A stretch of 41,681 nt of DNA from a virus: positions 1 to 41,681 of the IMG/VR virus record IMGVR_UViG_3300032011_000027; one strand, written 5' to 3'. The position numbers were made by a program, and so were the translations under genes. The notes under the pieces were generated by a model, which was given only the letters and a program-made list of their open reading frames with translations, was not told the DNA's origin and did no database searches. Below are positions 1 to 9,507 of the stretch, piece after piece; position 1 is the stretch's first letter, and each line of letters opens with the position of its first letter.

Positions 1-3000
1 TGCTTGTGTTTCTAACAATGATAATTGAGTATAATATTCCATACTCTCAATTCTATTTTCTAAATTACCAATATCTCTCATTGTATATCTTTTGTTATCA
101 GTTTTTGTAATTTTAATATCGTCTAAAGATAAAACATAAGAAGGTATTTCTAAAGTATATAATAACATTGCACCATCTAAAGTTTTTGGAACTTGTGGAA
201 CTAAAGCACTTGCGCCTTTAGCTACTTTAAAGTTTCCTTCTTTATCTAAAAAGATTTTATCTATTCTTGGTAAGTAATATTCAAAGTCAGAAGTAATATC
301 TGTTCCAAATTTAATTATATCAACTGTAGAAGCACCTGTACCATCATAAGAACGGTCTTGAGCGCCACTATCTATTGTTGAAGCGTCATCTACTCTAGGT
401 CTGAAATCTAAACAATCTCTTAATTCAAATTTCTTTCCTGTTGTATCAGAAGAATAACTTGGTATGTCTGCGTAATCTACAACACCTGAATAAGAGTCTA
501 CATCAAAGTAATCTCCTGAACCGTGTGAGAAATAACTAAACGTAACTAGTAATCTTCCTGTAGGTGTTAATGCACCATTTTTTAATTTAATTCTTCCAAT
601 ATCATAGAAGTTATCTCTTTGTCCTGAATCTACATTAAATCTATTTGTAATATCTGTATCACTTGTCGTTGCATTTGTAGTAAAGTCAGCAGCCATATGA
701 ACACTAGCTACAGCATAAACATCTGCTCTACCTAATCCACATATACCAGATTCAATAATTGCTTGTGTAGAAATTTGTACTGTTTGAGAAGAATTTAAAG
801 TTTTAGATTTAGAACCTGCAACTCCTCTATTAACTGTTGCTAAAATTTTTACTTTATGACCTGCATAGTCAGTACCAAAATTTAATGTTAAAGTTTTACC
901 AGTTGGAGAACCACCTAATGTAAATATATCACCTGCTAAATGGTTAGTACCAGTTAAACTTAATACGGCACCAACTTCACCTCCTGCACCTGCACCCATT
1001 GTCATAATAGAAACAGTAAAATCTTTTTCTACTAATCCACTAAATGTTTCATTTGTTCCTGCTGTTATAGTTGCGTCACCATTTGATCCTAATGTTGATG
1101 TAAATGCTCTTCGTATTTTAAAGTTTGTATCTGTAATTCCTGAATTAACTTGCGTTTTTAAAGTCTTAACAGTTTCATTTGGCATTTCAAATATAGAAAT
1201 ATTTTTGTTTGCGTCATTTATTGTACCACGTCCTCTAGTGATAGATGATTTAGTCATACTTGCACCAGAAGCGTCTGTTGTGAACATAAGTGTATCACTA
1301 ACAATATAACTTACAATTTTTGTTTCTTGTAAATTATTATCTGTTGTAACTGTAATTTTATCGCCAATTTTTAATTCATCTGTAAATCTTGTACCAAATC
1401 CTGTAAATGAATATTGACCACTAGTATTAGATACTGTTCCAGTTAAAGTTACATCTGTTGTTTTTACATCTGAAGTATAGGTAGGAGAACCTGCCATTGC
1501 AATTTGTTTAACATCACTTGGTCCAAAATTTCTTACGCCTTTTCTTCCTATTGTATTTGCTTGTACAGTTGCTGTATTACCTGATGTTCCACCTGTGATT
1601 GTTTCACCTGCAACAAAGTCACCTTGTACATTTGAAAGTACTACAACTCCGTGAGTTGCCGTACCACCTGAACCTGGAGTGGTTACATTAGCAGGAGTTG
1701 TTCCATCTGCTTGATATAATTTCCAATTTGCACTATCTCTATCTCTAACTGTAAATGTTCCACCAGCAGTTACAACTGAATCAATTGCTAAACCAGTTAC
1801 ACCTGCAATAGTAATTTGTTGTCCGTCTTGTAATTCGTGTGTGCTAGCAATTTGAACTTCACCAGGATTTGCTTGAGTTATATTATTAATAGTAACTGTT
1901 TCTGCTGTAGAAATTCCTTGAAGTGTAGCAGTAGCACCTGAAGAACCACCTGTTATTTTTTCTCCAGTAGTAAATGATGTTGCTTCTAAAATATTTAAAT
2001 GAGTAAACATTTCTATATCAAATAGATAATGTTTATAAACAGCACTTGTTAAAGTATTTCTTGAAAATACATTATTTGTAGCAGTACCAGAAGAATATTC
2101 CATCCCTCTTGATTTTGCTCTTCCTATTGAATTAATACTTGAGTCAGCACCAACATTAGGAGTACCTCTAGCAGCAGTTGCTGTATCAAATAAGGTTACA
2201 TTTTTAAATGATTCTGAATCACCTGAAACGAAACCAACATCTGGCGAACCATAAACGTTATTTACGTTAAAGTAATTACCTAGATTAAATCTTGTTTTAA
2301 AATTATTTTCTGTTTCAAAATCTCTTGTCTTATCAATATCAATAAAAGTTGTACCTATTGTTTCTAATTCATAACCACGAACATACGCCTTACCTGGTCC
2401 CATACCAGCGGCAATTTTATCTGCGTTTCCACCATCAACTGAAGCGTAAATACCTCTATTATCTCCTGATAGTAAATGTTCTCTTAAATCTAAATCAAAA
2501 TCTCTTAATGCATAATCACCAGATTCATCATATGTTCTACGAGCAAAAGTATCTTCTATTACAGCGTATTCTGTTGTTCTAACTTGATTTTGAATTATAC
2601 CTTTTTTTAATCTTAACAACTCTACAAAGTTTGCGTCTGCTGTTGAAGCTAAAGATAATTTAGTTAATGTTAAAAGAATTTTAAATCTATGAGCACCTGG
2701 AGCATTTTGATTTGATGATCCTTGAGCATTATCATTTAAACTTGCGTCTTCATTTGGAGTTACAAAAGATTCTGTAACTAATAAACCAACTCTATATGAA
2801 GGTGTGTTTGTATATTTGTCAAGTATTACTGTTTGTTGTGAAACTTCAACGTGATATCCATTAATGTAATAAACACCTTTTTGAACTTCGGCAGCGCAAC
2901 CTGTATGAACTGAATCAACAGTTGCTGTAGCAGCTAAACTATTAATTGTACAATCTAAAGTTTCTGTAGCTGTGAATTGTGTAGCAGTATTATCTGTTCC

Positions 3001-3381
3001 TGTTTTTGTATATTTTACAAATAAAGTATCTGGATCAGTACCATCTGCAACTGCAACACCTACAACTTTTGCAACAATGCCTGAAGTTGCACCTGTTATT
3101 TCTAATCCATTATAATCTGATAATGTTGCGTTTGATTTTGCTGAAAGTTTTACTGAATGGTAATTTAAGTCATACCCTATTTCTCCAGGTATAACCATAG
3201 CACCTTTTTCAAATAGATGGTCTGATACTCTCTCTACTTGATTTTGTATTTGAGTTTGTGCTTGTGTTAATTCTCTCGCCTGTACAGCAAATGCTGGTCT
3301 GAATAAAACTCTATGAAATTTTTTACTTTCATTAAAGTCATCATAATAGGGCGATAAATTAAAATCTGTTGGACTTGGCAT
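1..3381 (-). CDS. DUF4815-type virion structural protein (3' end cut by window)
   Basis: The frame is open from the ATG at 3381 to base 1, so at least 1127 residues are present and the C-terminus is missing. The N-terminus (YYDDFNESKKFHRVLFRP, then AVQARELTQAQTQIQNQVER at about residues 30-50) is the signature I know from DUF4815 structural proteins of T4-like marine phages. The visible C-terminal part has the RIESMEYYTQLSLLE coiled segment also typical of that family. It starts 10 bases after the gp8 stop, with a strong GGAGA ribosome site. It lies where T4 has gp9 and gp10, so a peripheral baseplate or fibre-attachment role is likely, but that is inference from position. Confidence 0.85.
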   Translation of the reverse strand, partial: MPSPTDFNLSPYYDDFNESKKFHRVLFRPAFAVQARELTQAQTQIQNQVERVSDHLFEKGAMVIPGEIGYDLNYHSVKLSAKSNATLSDYNGLEITGATSGIVAKVVGVAVADGTDPDTLFVKYTKTGTDNTATQFTATETLDCTINSLAATATVDSVHTGCAAEVQKGVYYINGYHVEVSQQTVILDKYTNTPSYRVGLLVTESFVTPNEDASLNDNAQGSSNQNAPGAHRFKILLTLTKLSLASTADANFVELLRLKKGIIQNQVRTTEYAVIEDTFARRTYDESGDYALRDFDLDLREHLLSGDNRGIYASVDGGNADKIAAGMGPGKAYVRGYELETIGTTFIDIDKTRDFETENNFKTRFNLGNYFNVNNVYGSPDVGFVSGDSESFKNVTLFDTATAARGTPNVGADSSINSIGRAKSRGMEYSSGTATNNVFSRNTLTSAVYKHYLFDIEMFTHLNILEATSFTTGEKITGGSSGATATLQGISTAETVTINNITQANPGEVQIASTHELQDGQQITIAGVTGLAIDSVVTAGGTFTVRDRDSANWKLYQADGTTPANVTTPGSGGTATHGVVVLSNVQGDFVAGETITGGTSGNTATVQANTIGRKGVRNFGPSDVKQIAMAGSPTYTSDVKTTDVTLTGTVSNTSGQYSFTGFGTRFTDELKIGDKITVTTDNNLQETKIVSYIVSDTLMFTTDASGASMTKSSITRGRGTINDANKNISIFEMPNETVKTLKTQVNSGITDTNFKIRRAFTSTLGSNGDATITAGTNETFSGLVEKDFTVSIMTMGAGAGGEVGAVLSLTGTNHLAGDIFTLGGSPTGKTLTLNFGTDYAGHKVKILATVNRGVAGSKSKTLNSSQTVQISTQAIIESGICGLGRADVYAVASVHMAADFTTNATTSDTDITNRFNVDSGQRDNFYDIGRIKLKNGALTPTGRLLVTFSYFSHGSGDYFDVDSYSGVVDYADIPSYSSDTTGKKFELRDCLDFRPRVDDASTIDSGAQDRSYDGTGASTVDIIKFGTDITSDFEYYLPRIDKIFLDKEGNFKVAKGASALVPQVPKTLDGAMLLYTLEIPSYVLSLDDIKITKTDNKRYTMRDIGNLENRIESMEYYTQLSLLETQA

Positions 3382-3390
3382 TTATCTCTC

Positions 3391-4851
3391 CTAAAATTCT
3401 ATAATCAGTTTGATATTCTCGGTCTGATCCGCAGCTCTTGTTATTGGTGCTCTATTTTCTACATAAACTATTTCACCAGAACCGTGGTCTATTTCTGAAC
3501 TAGAATATCCACTTACAAATGTTTGGCTATTAACTGTACCTGTTGTTGTATCAGGTGTTAAAGTCGCTGATGTATCTGCACCTGTGATAATATTTGTACC
3601 ACTAAACGCTGTTTGATTACCGTTGCTATCTACTCCCTCATCATTGTGTCTTGTTTGAATATAATATAATATTTTATTTGATGGATCCCACTCTACAACT
3701 TTTCCAACTGCACCTGTGCTTGCTTGTGTAATTTTTTCATCAACAGAAAATGTTCCTGTATTTCCAGAACCAACAACTGCTTTTGTTGCTCTTAAAGTAT
3801 TAGAAGTAGCGGCAACTCCACTTGCTTTTGGGTCTCTTATCAAACTAACTTGTCTAAAATCGTTTGCAACAGTTACGTCACCTGAATTTGCTGATTCAGT
3901 TCCTTCTAAACTTGTATTTAACATAACAAAAAATCCACCTAACTCTTGTACTGCATTAAATCCGTGTCCACCTTTTGGTTCAATCATTACATCTAATTCT
4001 GTACTAATTAATGAACCACCACCAGCAGAATTTATATCTGTAAGTTTAATATACGCAAAAGTATAATTTGTTCCTGGAGTAGTTACGGTTACACCTGTAA
4101 CTGCACCTGAAGTTATAGTTACTGAACATATACCACCTGATCCATCTCCTCGTATTGGAACACCTGCGTGTGTTCCGTCTGTACCAGCAGAACCTGCTGT
4201 TTTAATTTTAACTATGTTAATTGCACCATCTACAGCGGCAGCACTTACTGTTGCGTTTGTAGCAACTGCCATAAAATCTACAGATAAGAAATCTGCTTGT
4301 TGAGCGGCAGTTAAAGTGTACATATATTTCCACTTGTATCCGTCAGCAGTTGTTAATATTGTTGTTGATGTTCCTGTAGGTTCTACAGTTGAAACTGCAC
4401 CGTTATTATTATCTAAACATTTATATACGTTTCTTGCTGTAGTTAAAACATAGAAAGTTGCGTCATATAAAGTAGCAGCGCCACTTGTTGAAGTTTGTGC
4501 TGTTGTTCCACCAGTTACATATTCTCCTAAATCGTGTCTGTAATAATCATATACAGTAGAAGTTACCCAATTTCTTCTAGGAATTACAAATCCAGCATTT
4601 GTACTTGCAATTTTTTTACAAGCCAACATACTATCAAATATAAAATTTTGTGTGTTTTCATTGTCTGCAGGAGTCACAGGTAATAAGTCTGTACCCTCAT
4701 TATTTGTTCTACCATCTCCTCTTGTTGAAGTAGTAAATCCTTGAGGTCTTCCTATTCCTAAATAGAAAGTATTTCCTGAAGCTTCAGAAAACGCTTCTTG
4801 GAACTGTTCCGAGTTATGTATTCTGAATTTATTTGTTATAATCGCTGGCAT
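3391..4851 (-). CDS. 8: Baseplate wedge subunit gp8
   Basis: This 486-residue protein resembles T4 gp8, a dimeric wedge component linking gp6, gp7 and gp10. The C-terminus SGEIVYVENRAPITRAAD followed by QTENIKLIIEF parallels the gp8 ending SGEMIYMENRPPI...DQTEEINILFTF as I recall it. Internal matches are VIPRRNW (near residue 90), GYKWKYMYTLT (near 170) and FRQVSLIRDP (near 340). It is longer than T4 gp8 (about 334 residues), with extra Gly/Thr-rich sequence in the middle. The gene order gp6, gp7, (fibre), gp8 agrees with T4. A TATAAATA late motif and an AAAGGA ribosome site precede the start. Confidence 0.85.
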   Translation of the reverse strand: MPAIITNKFRIHNSEQFQEAFSEASGNTFYLGIGRPQGFTTSTRGDGRTNNEGTDLLPVTPADNENTQNFIFDSMLACKKIASTNAGFVIPRRNWVTSTVYDYYRHDLGEYVTGGTTAQTSTSGAATLYDATFYVLTTARNVYKCLDNNNGAVSTVEPTGTSTTILTTADGYKWKYMYTLTAAQQADFLSVDFMAVATNATVSAAAVDGAINIVKIKTAGSAGTDGTHAGVPIRGDGSGGICSVTITSGAVTGVTVTTPGTNYTFAYIKLTDINSAGGGSLISTELDVMIEPKGGHGFNAVQELGGFFVMLNTSLEGTESANSGDVTVANDFRQVSLIRDPKASGVAATSNTLRATKAVVGSGNTGTFSVDEKITQASTGAVGKVVEWDPSNKILYYIQTRHNDEGVDSNGNQTAFSGTNIITGADTSATLTPDTTTGTVNSQTFVSGYSSSEIDHGSGEIVYVENRAPITRAADQTENIKLIIEF

Positions 4852-4868
4852 TTATTTTCCTTTATCTA

Positions 4869-4876
4869 TATTTATA
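4869..4876 (-). promoter_or_regulatory. T4-type late promoter motif TATAAATA before gp8
   Basis: An exact TATAAATA on the minus strand lies between the fibre gene stop and the gp8 start at 4851, with AAAGGA between motif and start. This is the -10 element used by the T4 gp55/gp33 late transcription system. Its place just upstream of a structural gene supports function, but chance matches also occur in this AT-rich sequence. Confidence 0.6.
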
Positions 4877-4885
4877 CAAGTTATT

Positions 4886-6889
4886 CTACGCTTCTATTTC
4901 CAAAATTCTAATTGTACTTAAAACTGTTCCACCAAACTTTCTTGAACCTGCTTGACCGTTAAAGGTAAAAGTACCTGCATTTTGTATATTACCACATCTT
5001 ATCTTATATGTTCTAGCAGTAGTATTACCTGTTGTTTCTGAATAAAACACTTGCATATTACCCATACTGGTTGCGTCTTTTATAAAATTAGATGTAAATG
5101 ATAATGCGTCTGCGTCTGAATCTTTAAATAATCCTGCACCACCTCTAGTACCTGCTGATTGTGAATAGAATATATGTGCTTCAATCATTAATGTACTTGT
5201 AGCAGATTTAGGAGTTATTGCTAAAGTCATATACTCATCTCCTTCAGTATTTTGAGGAATTGTGTCGTCTTCTGGAAATATTGTTGTTCCTGAATTAACA
5301 GCACCTGTTTGAGTATTAACTTGTTGTAAAACTTTTCCTGATCCTTTTGTATTAACTTCTATTGTACCTGCCATACTTGAATGAGCAGTACATACGTAAT
5401 ATATAGGTCCAGATTGGTTTATTGGTACATCAAAGTATAATACACCACTTGTTTTACCTTGAGCATTTAATCCTGTTGTAACTGTTCCATCTGTAGCAAC
5501 GTGTGTTAATCCTGTTTCAATTCTATTTGCTGAATTGTAAGCACCACTTGAAGTTTGTATAGCAAAAGGATGTGATCCTGCTAAAGCAGATAAATCAAAA
5601 GCAAAAGTTGTACCTTGTTTTATATAAAGTGTTGGATTATCAGTTGTTCCATAGTGTGAAGTAAATCTATATGAAGTTGAACTATTATAAGTTACTGCAA
5701 ATCTTGCTGAAGCGTCTTCGTATCTACCAATTGTTCCACCAAGTGAACCTGCTTCAAATCTTGTTGTTGAAGCATTCCAAACAAGTCCTTGTCCATCTGA
5801 AATTCCTGTTGTATTAACATTTGAGTGTCTTTCAACAGGATCATTTTCTGTTAATAAATTTACCCAACCTGACGCTGTTGCGATATAAGGTTTAAGTGTT
5901 GCTTCATCTAAAGCAGGTGTACCTGAATAAGTTGCAGCTGTAGGAAAACTAGCAAGGTTAGGATGATTAAATCTTATTGCTGATCCTTGTCCGTTAATTG
6001 TTATGTAAGCAGAACCAGTTATTGATAATCCACTTACTTGCGTTGCACTTGTTCCTAATTCAATTGCTGTATAACCAATAGTAACTGAATTGTTTGCTAA
6101 TTGTGTATTTACAATTCCAGCATTAGCGTCTATTTCTGTAGTTGTAATTCCTGAAGCTTTAATTTCAATTAAATCTCCACTTAAAGTTGTTTGTATACCA
6201 GTACCACCAGAAAATTTTAAAGTATCTCCTTGTACTATAGTATTAGTTGATGATGTATCATCAGCAAAAGTAAATAACGTACCTGTAATTGAGTTTGATC
6301 CAGTATCTATTGTTTTATTAGAAAGAATTTGAGTTCCAGTTATAGTTGCAACATCACCTGTTGGTGTGTTAATAACTGGACTTGTTAAAGTTTTATTTGT
6401 AAGGGTTTGTGTTCCGTCTTTAGTTGCAACATCACCTGTTGGTGTGTTAATAACTGGACTTGTTAATGTCTTGTTTGTAAGGGTTTCTGTTCCAGCAATT
6501 GAAACTAAATTAGCGTCTGAAACTGCTGTATTAAAATCTGATAATGTTCCTGAAATTATATTAGTACCTAAAGCAATGTTTTTATTTGTTAGTGTATCTG
6601 TTGATGTTTCTGTAAGAACTGTACCGTCTATTGCTATTTGAACTTCATTACTACCAACGGTTGTTGTAATACCATTTGCACCAATAAACTGTATTTTTTG
6701 ACCAAGATTTACTTGATCCGTTGTAGAACTAGTATCTTCAATAGTAATAAATCCTTGTAGATTACTACCATCCCCTAAATTAGTATATATTTCATCAAAA
6801 TTTTGATTTATGATACTACCACCACCACGCAGGTTAGTACCTGTTCCGTCATTGGCGACTGTTCCTAAAAATATTGATTGTTTAGCCAT
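4886..6889 (-). CDS. Tail fibre-like structural protein with cupredoxin-like segment
   Basis: This 667-residue protein has no T4 counterpart that I recognise. The N-terminus (MAKQSIFLGTVANDGTG, then NQNFDEIYTNLG) is a common head of marine T4-like fibre or attachment proteins. Residues of about 85-195 contain repeated NKTLTSPVINTPTGDVAT units. About residues 430-520 hold a segment with DLSALAGSHPFAIQ and GPIYYVCTAHSSMAGTIEV, which resembles a plastocyanin-like (cupredoxin) fold with His, Cys and His in copper-ligand-like order. The C-terminal 150 residues look like a beta-rich knob. It sits between gp7 and gp8, where a wedge-attached fibre gene is plausible. Start chosen at the ATG with an upstream AAGGAAGA site; a late motif precedes it. 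Confidence 0.7.
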   Translation of the reverse strand: MAKQSIFLGTVANDGTGTNLRGGGSIINQNFDEIYTNLGDGSNLQGFITIEDTSSTTDQVNLGQKIQFIGANGITTTVGSNEVQIAIDGTVLTETSTDTLTNKNIALGTNIISGTLSDFNTAVSDANLVSIAGTETLTNKTLTSPVINTPTGDVATKDGTQTLTNKTLTSPVINTPTGDVATITGTQILSNKTIDTGSNSITGTLFTFADDTSSTNTIVQGDTLKFSGGTGIQTTLSGDLIEIKASGITTTEIDANAGIVNTQLANNSVTIGYTAIELGTSATQVSGLSITGSAYITINGQGSAIRFNHPNLASFPTAATYSGTPALDEATLKPYIATASGWVNLLTENDPVERHSNVNTTGISDGQGLVWNASTTRFEAGSLGGTIGRYEDASARFAVTYNSSTSYRFTSHYGTTDNPTLYIKQGTTFAFDLSALAGSHPFAIQTSSGAYNSANRIETGLTHVATDGTVTTGLNAQGKTSGVLYFDVPINQSGPIYYVCTAHSSMAGTIEVNTKGSGKVLQQVNTQTGAVNSGTTIFPEDDTIPQNTEGDEYMTLAITPKSATSTLMIEAHIFYSQSAGTRGGAGLFKDSDADALSFTSNFIKDATSMGNMQVFYSETTGNTTARTYKIRCGNIQNAGTFTFNGQAGSRKFGGTVLSTIRILEIEA
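6343..6498. repeat. Two tandem 78-bp units inside the fibre gene
   Basis: Two adjacent 78-base units (6343-6420 and 6421-6498) share an identical first 46 bases and a similar remainder. They encode 26-residue NKTLTSPVINTPTGDVAT-type repeats, and more divergent copies flank them. The period is a multiple of three, so unit number can change without breaking the frame. Confidence 0.85.
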
Positions 6890-6911
6890 TTCTTCCTTTA
6901 AATTACTTTAC

Positions 6912-6919
6912 TATTTATA
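6912..6919 (-). promoter_or_regulatory. T4-type late promoter motif TATAAATA before the fibre gene
   Basis: Exact minus-strand TATAAATA between the gp7 stop region and the fibre gene start at 6889, with a ribosome site between. The spacing to the start is about 23 bases. Confidence 0.55.
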
Positions 6920-6924
6920 ATGTT

Positions 6925-9501
6925 TTACGGTGTTGTATCATCAAATAATGGCATAGTATCAGACCAAGTAACAACTGTATTACTAAAGTCATTTTGGTTA
7001 AATGTAATTACTGAAGGAAAAGCAGTTGCCATCTTAACACCCTTACCATTAGGGTCAGAAGACATTAAGAATATTCCACTTTGTCCGTCTAAACTAGTCC
7101 TTGTACCAAATACTTTTAATTCATTTAATGTTTTAAATGTATATCCTGGATCATTTGCAAATATAGTAGTTGCGTATTTGTTAAGTGTTCCCCAACGTGG
7201 TCCACCATATATGTGACCAGCTTTAACAACTTGACCACCTATTGATGACCTTTTTCTACTTAAATAAGTATAATCTATTCCAGCTCTACTTAAAGTTATA
7301 TCTCTTTGATTAGGAGCAAAATGTTCACTTGTTTGTGGGTCCATATCAATTGTTCCTGATTCAAGAGCATTTGCTCTTAAAGATGTTCCATCATCTATTG
7401 TTCCTAATCTTCTACCAAATATAACCGAGAATAAAGTATTAAGAATTGCAATTAATGGTATTTCAACTTCACTTCTACCAGAAACAGCACCAACCATAGG
7501 TAATGATCCTCTTGCGTCTACTCTATTTGTAATATCTACTTGACCTGTAAAATAAAATCCTGCTGTATGCATTGTCTTTTTAAATGCATCCCGCCATACT
7601 GCAATAGAACTAGCAACTTTCAATACATAAGAAAAATCTTGAAAGTATTTACTATCTTGTATCTTCATTGTAGTTTCAGAAAGTTTACCATCTTCATTAA
7701 TAAACTGTCCATCTGTATCTGCAACTGAAACTACATTAACTGTTGCTGTTGCAGGATCATTTTTTGCAATAGTTCCTGTACCACCTGAATCTGCTGATAA
7801 TACTTGACCTTCTGTAAATGTACCTGTAATATCTTTTATTCTTAATACATTTGTATTAGAATTATAACCAGTAATTGTTCCTTGTCCACTAGATGTTGTA
7901 CAAGATGAACCTATTGTAAAGTTTCCTGTTGCACCTGATAATATAGCACTATTATAAAATGCTAATGTTGGAGGACTTGGAGCGTCTTGATATTTTTTTC
8001 CTAATTCAACTGTTTTTAATTTAGTAATTCTTCCAATCTCATCACCCCACGCATTTACAGTTCCAGTTGAACCAGTTGATGTTGTTATAGATACGGTAGG
8101 TAAAGAAGTATATCCTGTACCACCATAAGTTAAAAATATTTTTTCAATTGTTCCATTGCCTGTATCTTTCTCTTGCATAATACTATTACCAAAATATTGG
8201 TCACCTGCATTAGTACCATCTTCTAAAACTATTTGGTCAGAATCTTCAGCGGCAATACCACCATTAATAACTCTTATAAATCCAGCGGCGTCTTTTCCAT
8301 TTGTTCCACTATTATCAAATACTAATTCATCTCCAACTGAATAGTTTGCGCCTTTATTTGTAATTACAATTTCTGTTAATGCACCTGAACCGATTTCATC
8401 AATATTAAATATAGCACCTATACCACCTGCAACAACTTTAATTGTATCATCAGTTTCATTTAATGTTCCATCATTTGAAATTATTTTTGTTCCTGGTATT
8501 CCTGTTACAGTTGCTCTAATATAAAAATTGTCTTCATCTGAAGCAGTTCCTACTATTTGTTCACCAATTTGAAATATGCCTTGAATAGAATCATTATTTA
8601 AAATAAATTCTGTAACTGTATCTGCACCTACTTGATACTTATTAACATTTTCAATAATTGCATAGGCATTACTAGTTGAACCTGATATTGTTCTTCCTAC
8701 TAATTGTGCTGTATCGCCACTATCACCAATTGCTCTTAAAACTTTTAATGTATCATACTTACCATCTGATACTCTTAATAATTGTTCTCTAGGATAAAAT
8801 GTTTGTGATTCTTCATTAAATAATACTCTAAAAAATATTTCGTGACCTCTATTTGTTCCTTTAGAACGATAAAGAGATTTAATATTTTTTATAAGACTTC
8901 TTTTATTAACATTGTTTGCTAATTTATCTGGTAGTGTTGCAAGAAATTCATCTCTAAAATTTGATAAGAAATTACTAATTACTCCGTCTGGGTCTCTAAA
9001 GTTAACTAGGTCAGCAATATTATTTACAGGATTAGGTTTATAATTATCTATTGTTGCATATGCATTTGTGGTAGCACCTACAACTATTTCACCAGTTATA
9101 AATGAACTGTTTGCACTTATGAATAAACGTCCATTATCTAAATCTTCTGCTAATAAAACAGCAGTTGCATTAGAAGTTTGTCCTGTAACTGTTTCACCTC
9201 TTTCAAATTTTCCATATTCAGTACCAGAATAAGTTTCAAAAATAATTTTATCGCCTGCGTCTAGTGATGTTCTTGCACTACCTAAAGCACTTGCGTTTAG
9301 TACTAAATTATTTGCTTGATTTGTTTCTGTTTCTAGTAAGATACCTTCTGTTGATTTAACAGAAGTTACTGATAACTCAGCGGACTCTAGTAATTGGTAA
9401 TAGACTTTAAGAAATTCTGCAAACTTTGGATGTTCACTAACTATAAATTCAGGTAGTTGTCCCGAAAGTATTGTTGAAATCTTATCATTAAACTTTGCCA
9501 T
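6925..9501 (-). CDS. 7: Baseplate wedge protein, gp7-like
   Basis: At 858 residues this is the second largest gene in the window. It begins FNDKISTILSGQLPEF and continues HPKFAEFLKVYYQLLESAE, a head common to large baseplate proteins of marine T4-like phages. Near residues 205-235 it has SLYRSKGTNRGHEIFFRVLF, which resembles the T4 gp7 segment SYDFYSTKGIEASYKFLFKVLYNEE. Many Gly/Thr-rich beta repeats follow. It lies directly downstream of gp6 (stop to start 6 bases), the T4 position of gp7, the wedge protein that holds gp6, gp8, gp10 and gp53 together. Identity rests on synteny and that one segment; T4 gp7 is longer (1032 residues). Confidence 0.7.
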   Translation of the reverse strand: MAKFNDKISTILSGQLPEFIVSEHPKFAEFLKVYYQLLESAELSVTSVKSTEGILLETETNQANNLVLNASALGSARTSLDAGDKIIFETYSGTEYGKFERGETVTGQTSNATAVLLAEDLDNGRLFISANSSFITGEIVVGATTNAYATIDNYKPNPVNNIADLVNFRDPDGVISNFLSNFRDEFLATLPDKLANNVNKRSLIKNIKSLYRSKGTNRGHEIFFRVLFNEESQTFYPREQLLRVSDGKYDTLKVLRAIGDSGDTAQLVGRTISGSTSNAYAIIENVNKYQVGADTVTEFILNNDSIQGIFQIGEQIVGTASDEDNFYIRATVTGIPGTKIISNDGTLNETDDTIKVVAGGIGAIFNIDEIGSGALTEIVITNKGANYSVGDELVFDNSGTNGKDAAGFIRVINGGIAAEDSDQIVLEDGTNAGDQYFGNSIMQEKDTGNGTIEKIFLTYGGTGYTSLPTVSITTSTGSTGTVNAWGDEIGRITKLKTVELGKKYQDAPSPPTLAFYNSAILSGATGNFTIGSSCTTSSGQGTITGYNSNTNVLRIKDITGTFTEGQVLSADSGGTGTIAKNDPATATVNVVSVADTDGQFINEDGKLSETTMKIQDSKYFQDFSYVLKVASSIAVWRDAFKKTMHTAGFYFTGQVDITNRVDARGSLPMVGAVSGRSEVEIPLIAILNTLFSVIFGRRLGTIDDGTSLRANALESGTIDMDPQTSEHFAPNQRDITLSRAGIDYTYLSRKRSSIGGQVVKAGHIYGGPRWGTLNKYATTIFANDPGYTFKTLNELKVFGTRTSLDGQSGIFLMSSDPNGKGVKMATAFPSVITFNQNDFSNTVVTWSDTMPLFDDTTP

Positions 9502-9507
9502 TATTCA

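Noticed and set aside
2349-3194. Open frames on the plus strand opposite the DUF4815 gene (77 and 62 codons)
   Set aside because: Leu/His/Gln-rich text typical of the antisense of an AT-rich gene; the minus frame is continuous and family-like.
6343-6498. Short tandem repeats as a possible CRISPR-like array
   Set aside because: Units are adjacent without unique spacers, in frame, and encode protein repeats.
6090-6641. Plus-strand open frames opposite the fibre repeats
   Set aside because: Repeat-derived antisense frames without ribosome sites; the minus-strand protein explains the region.
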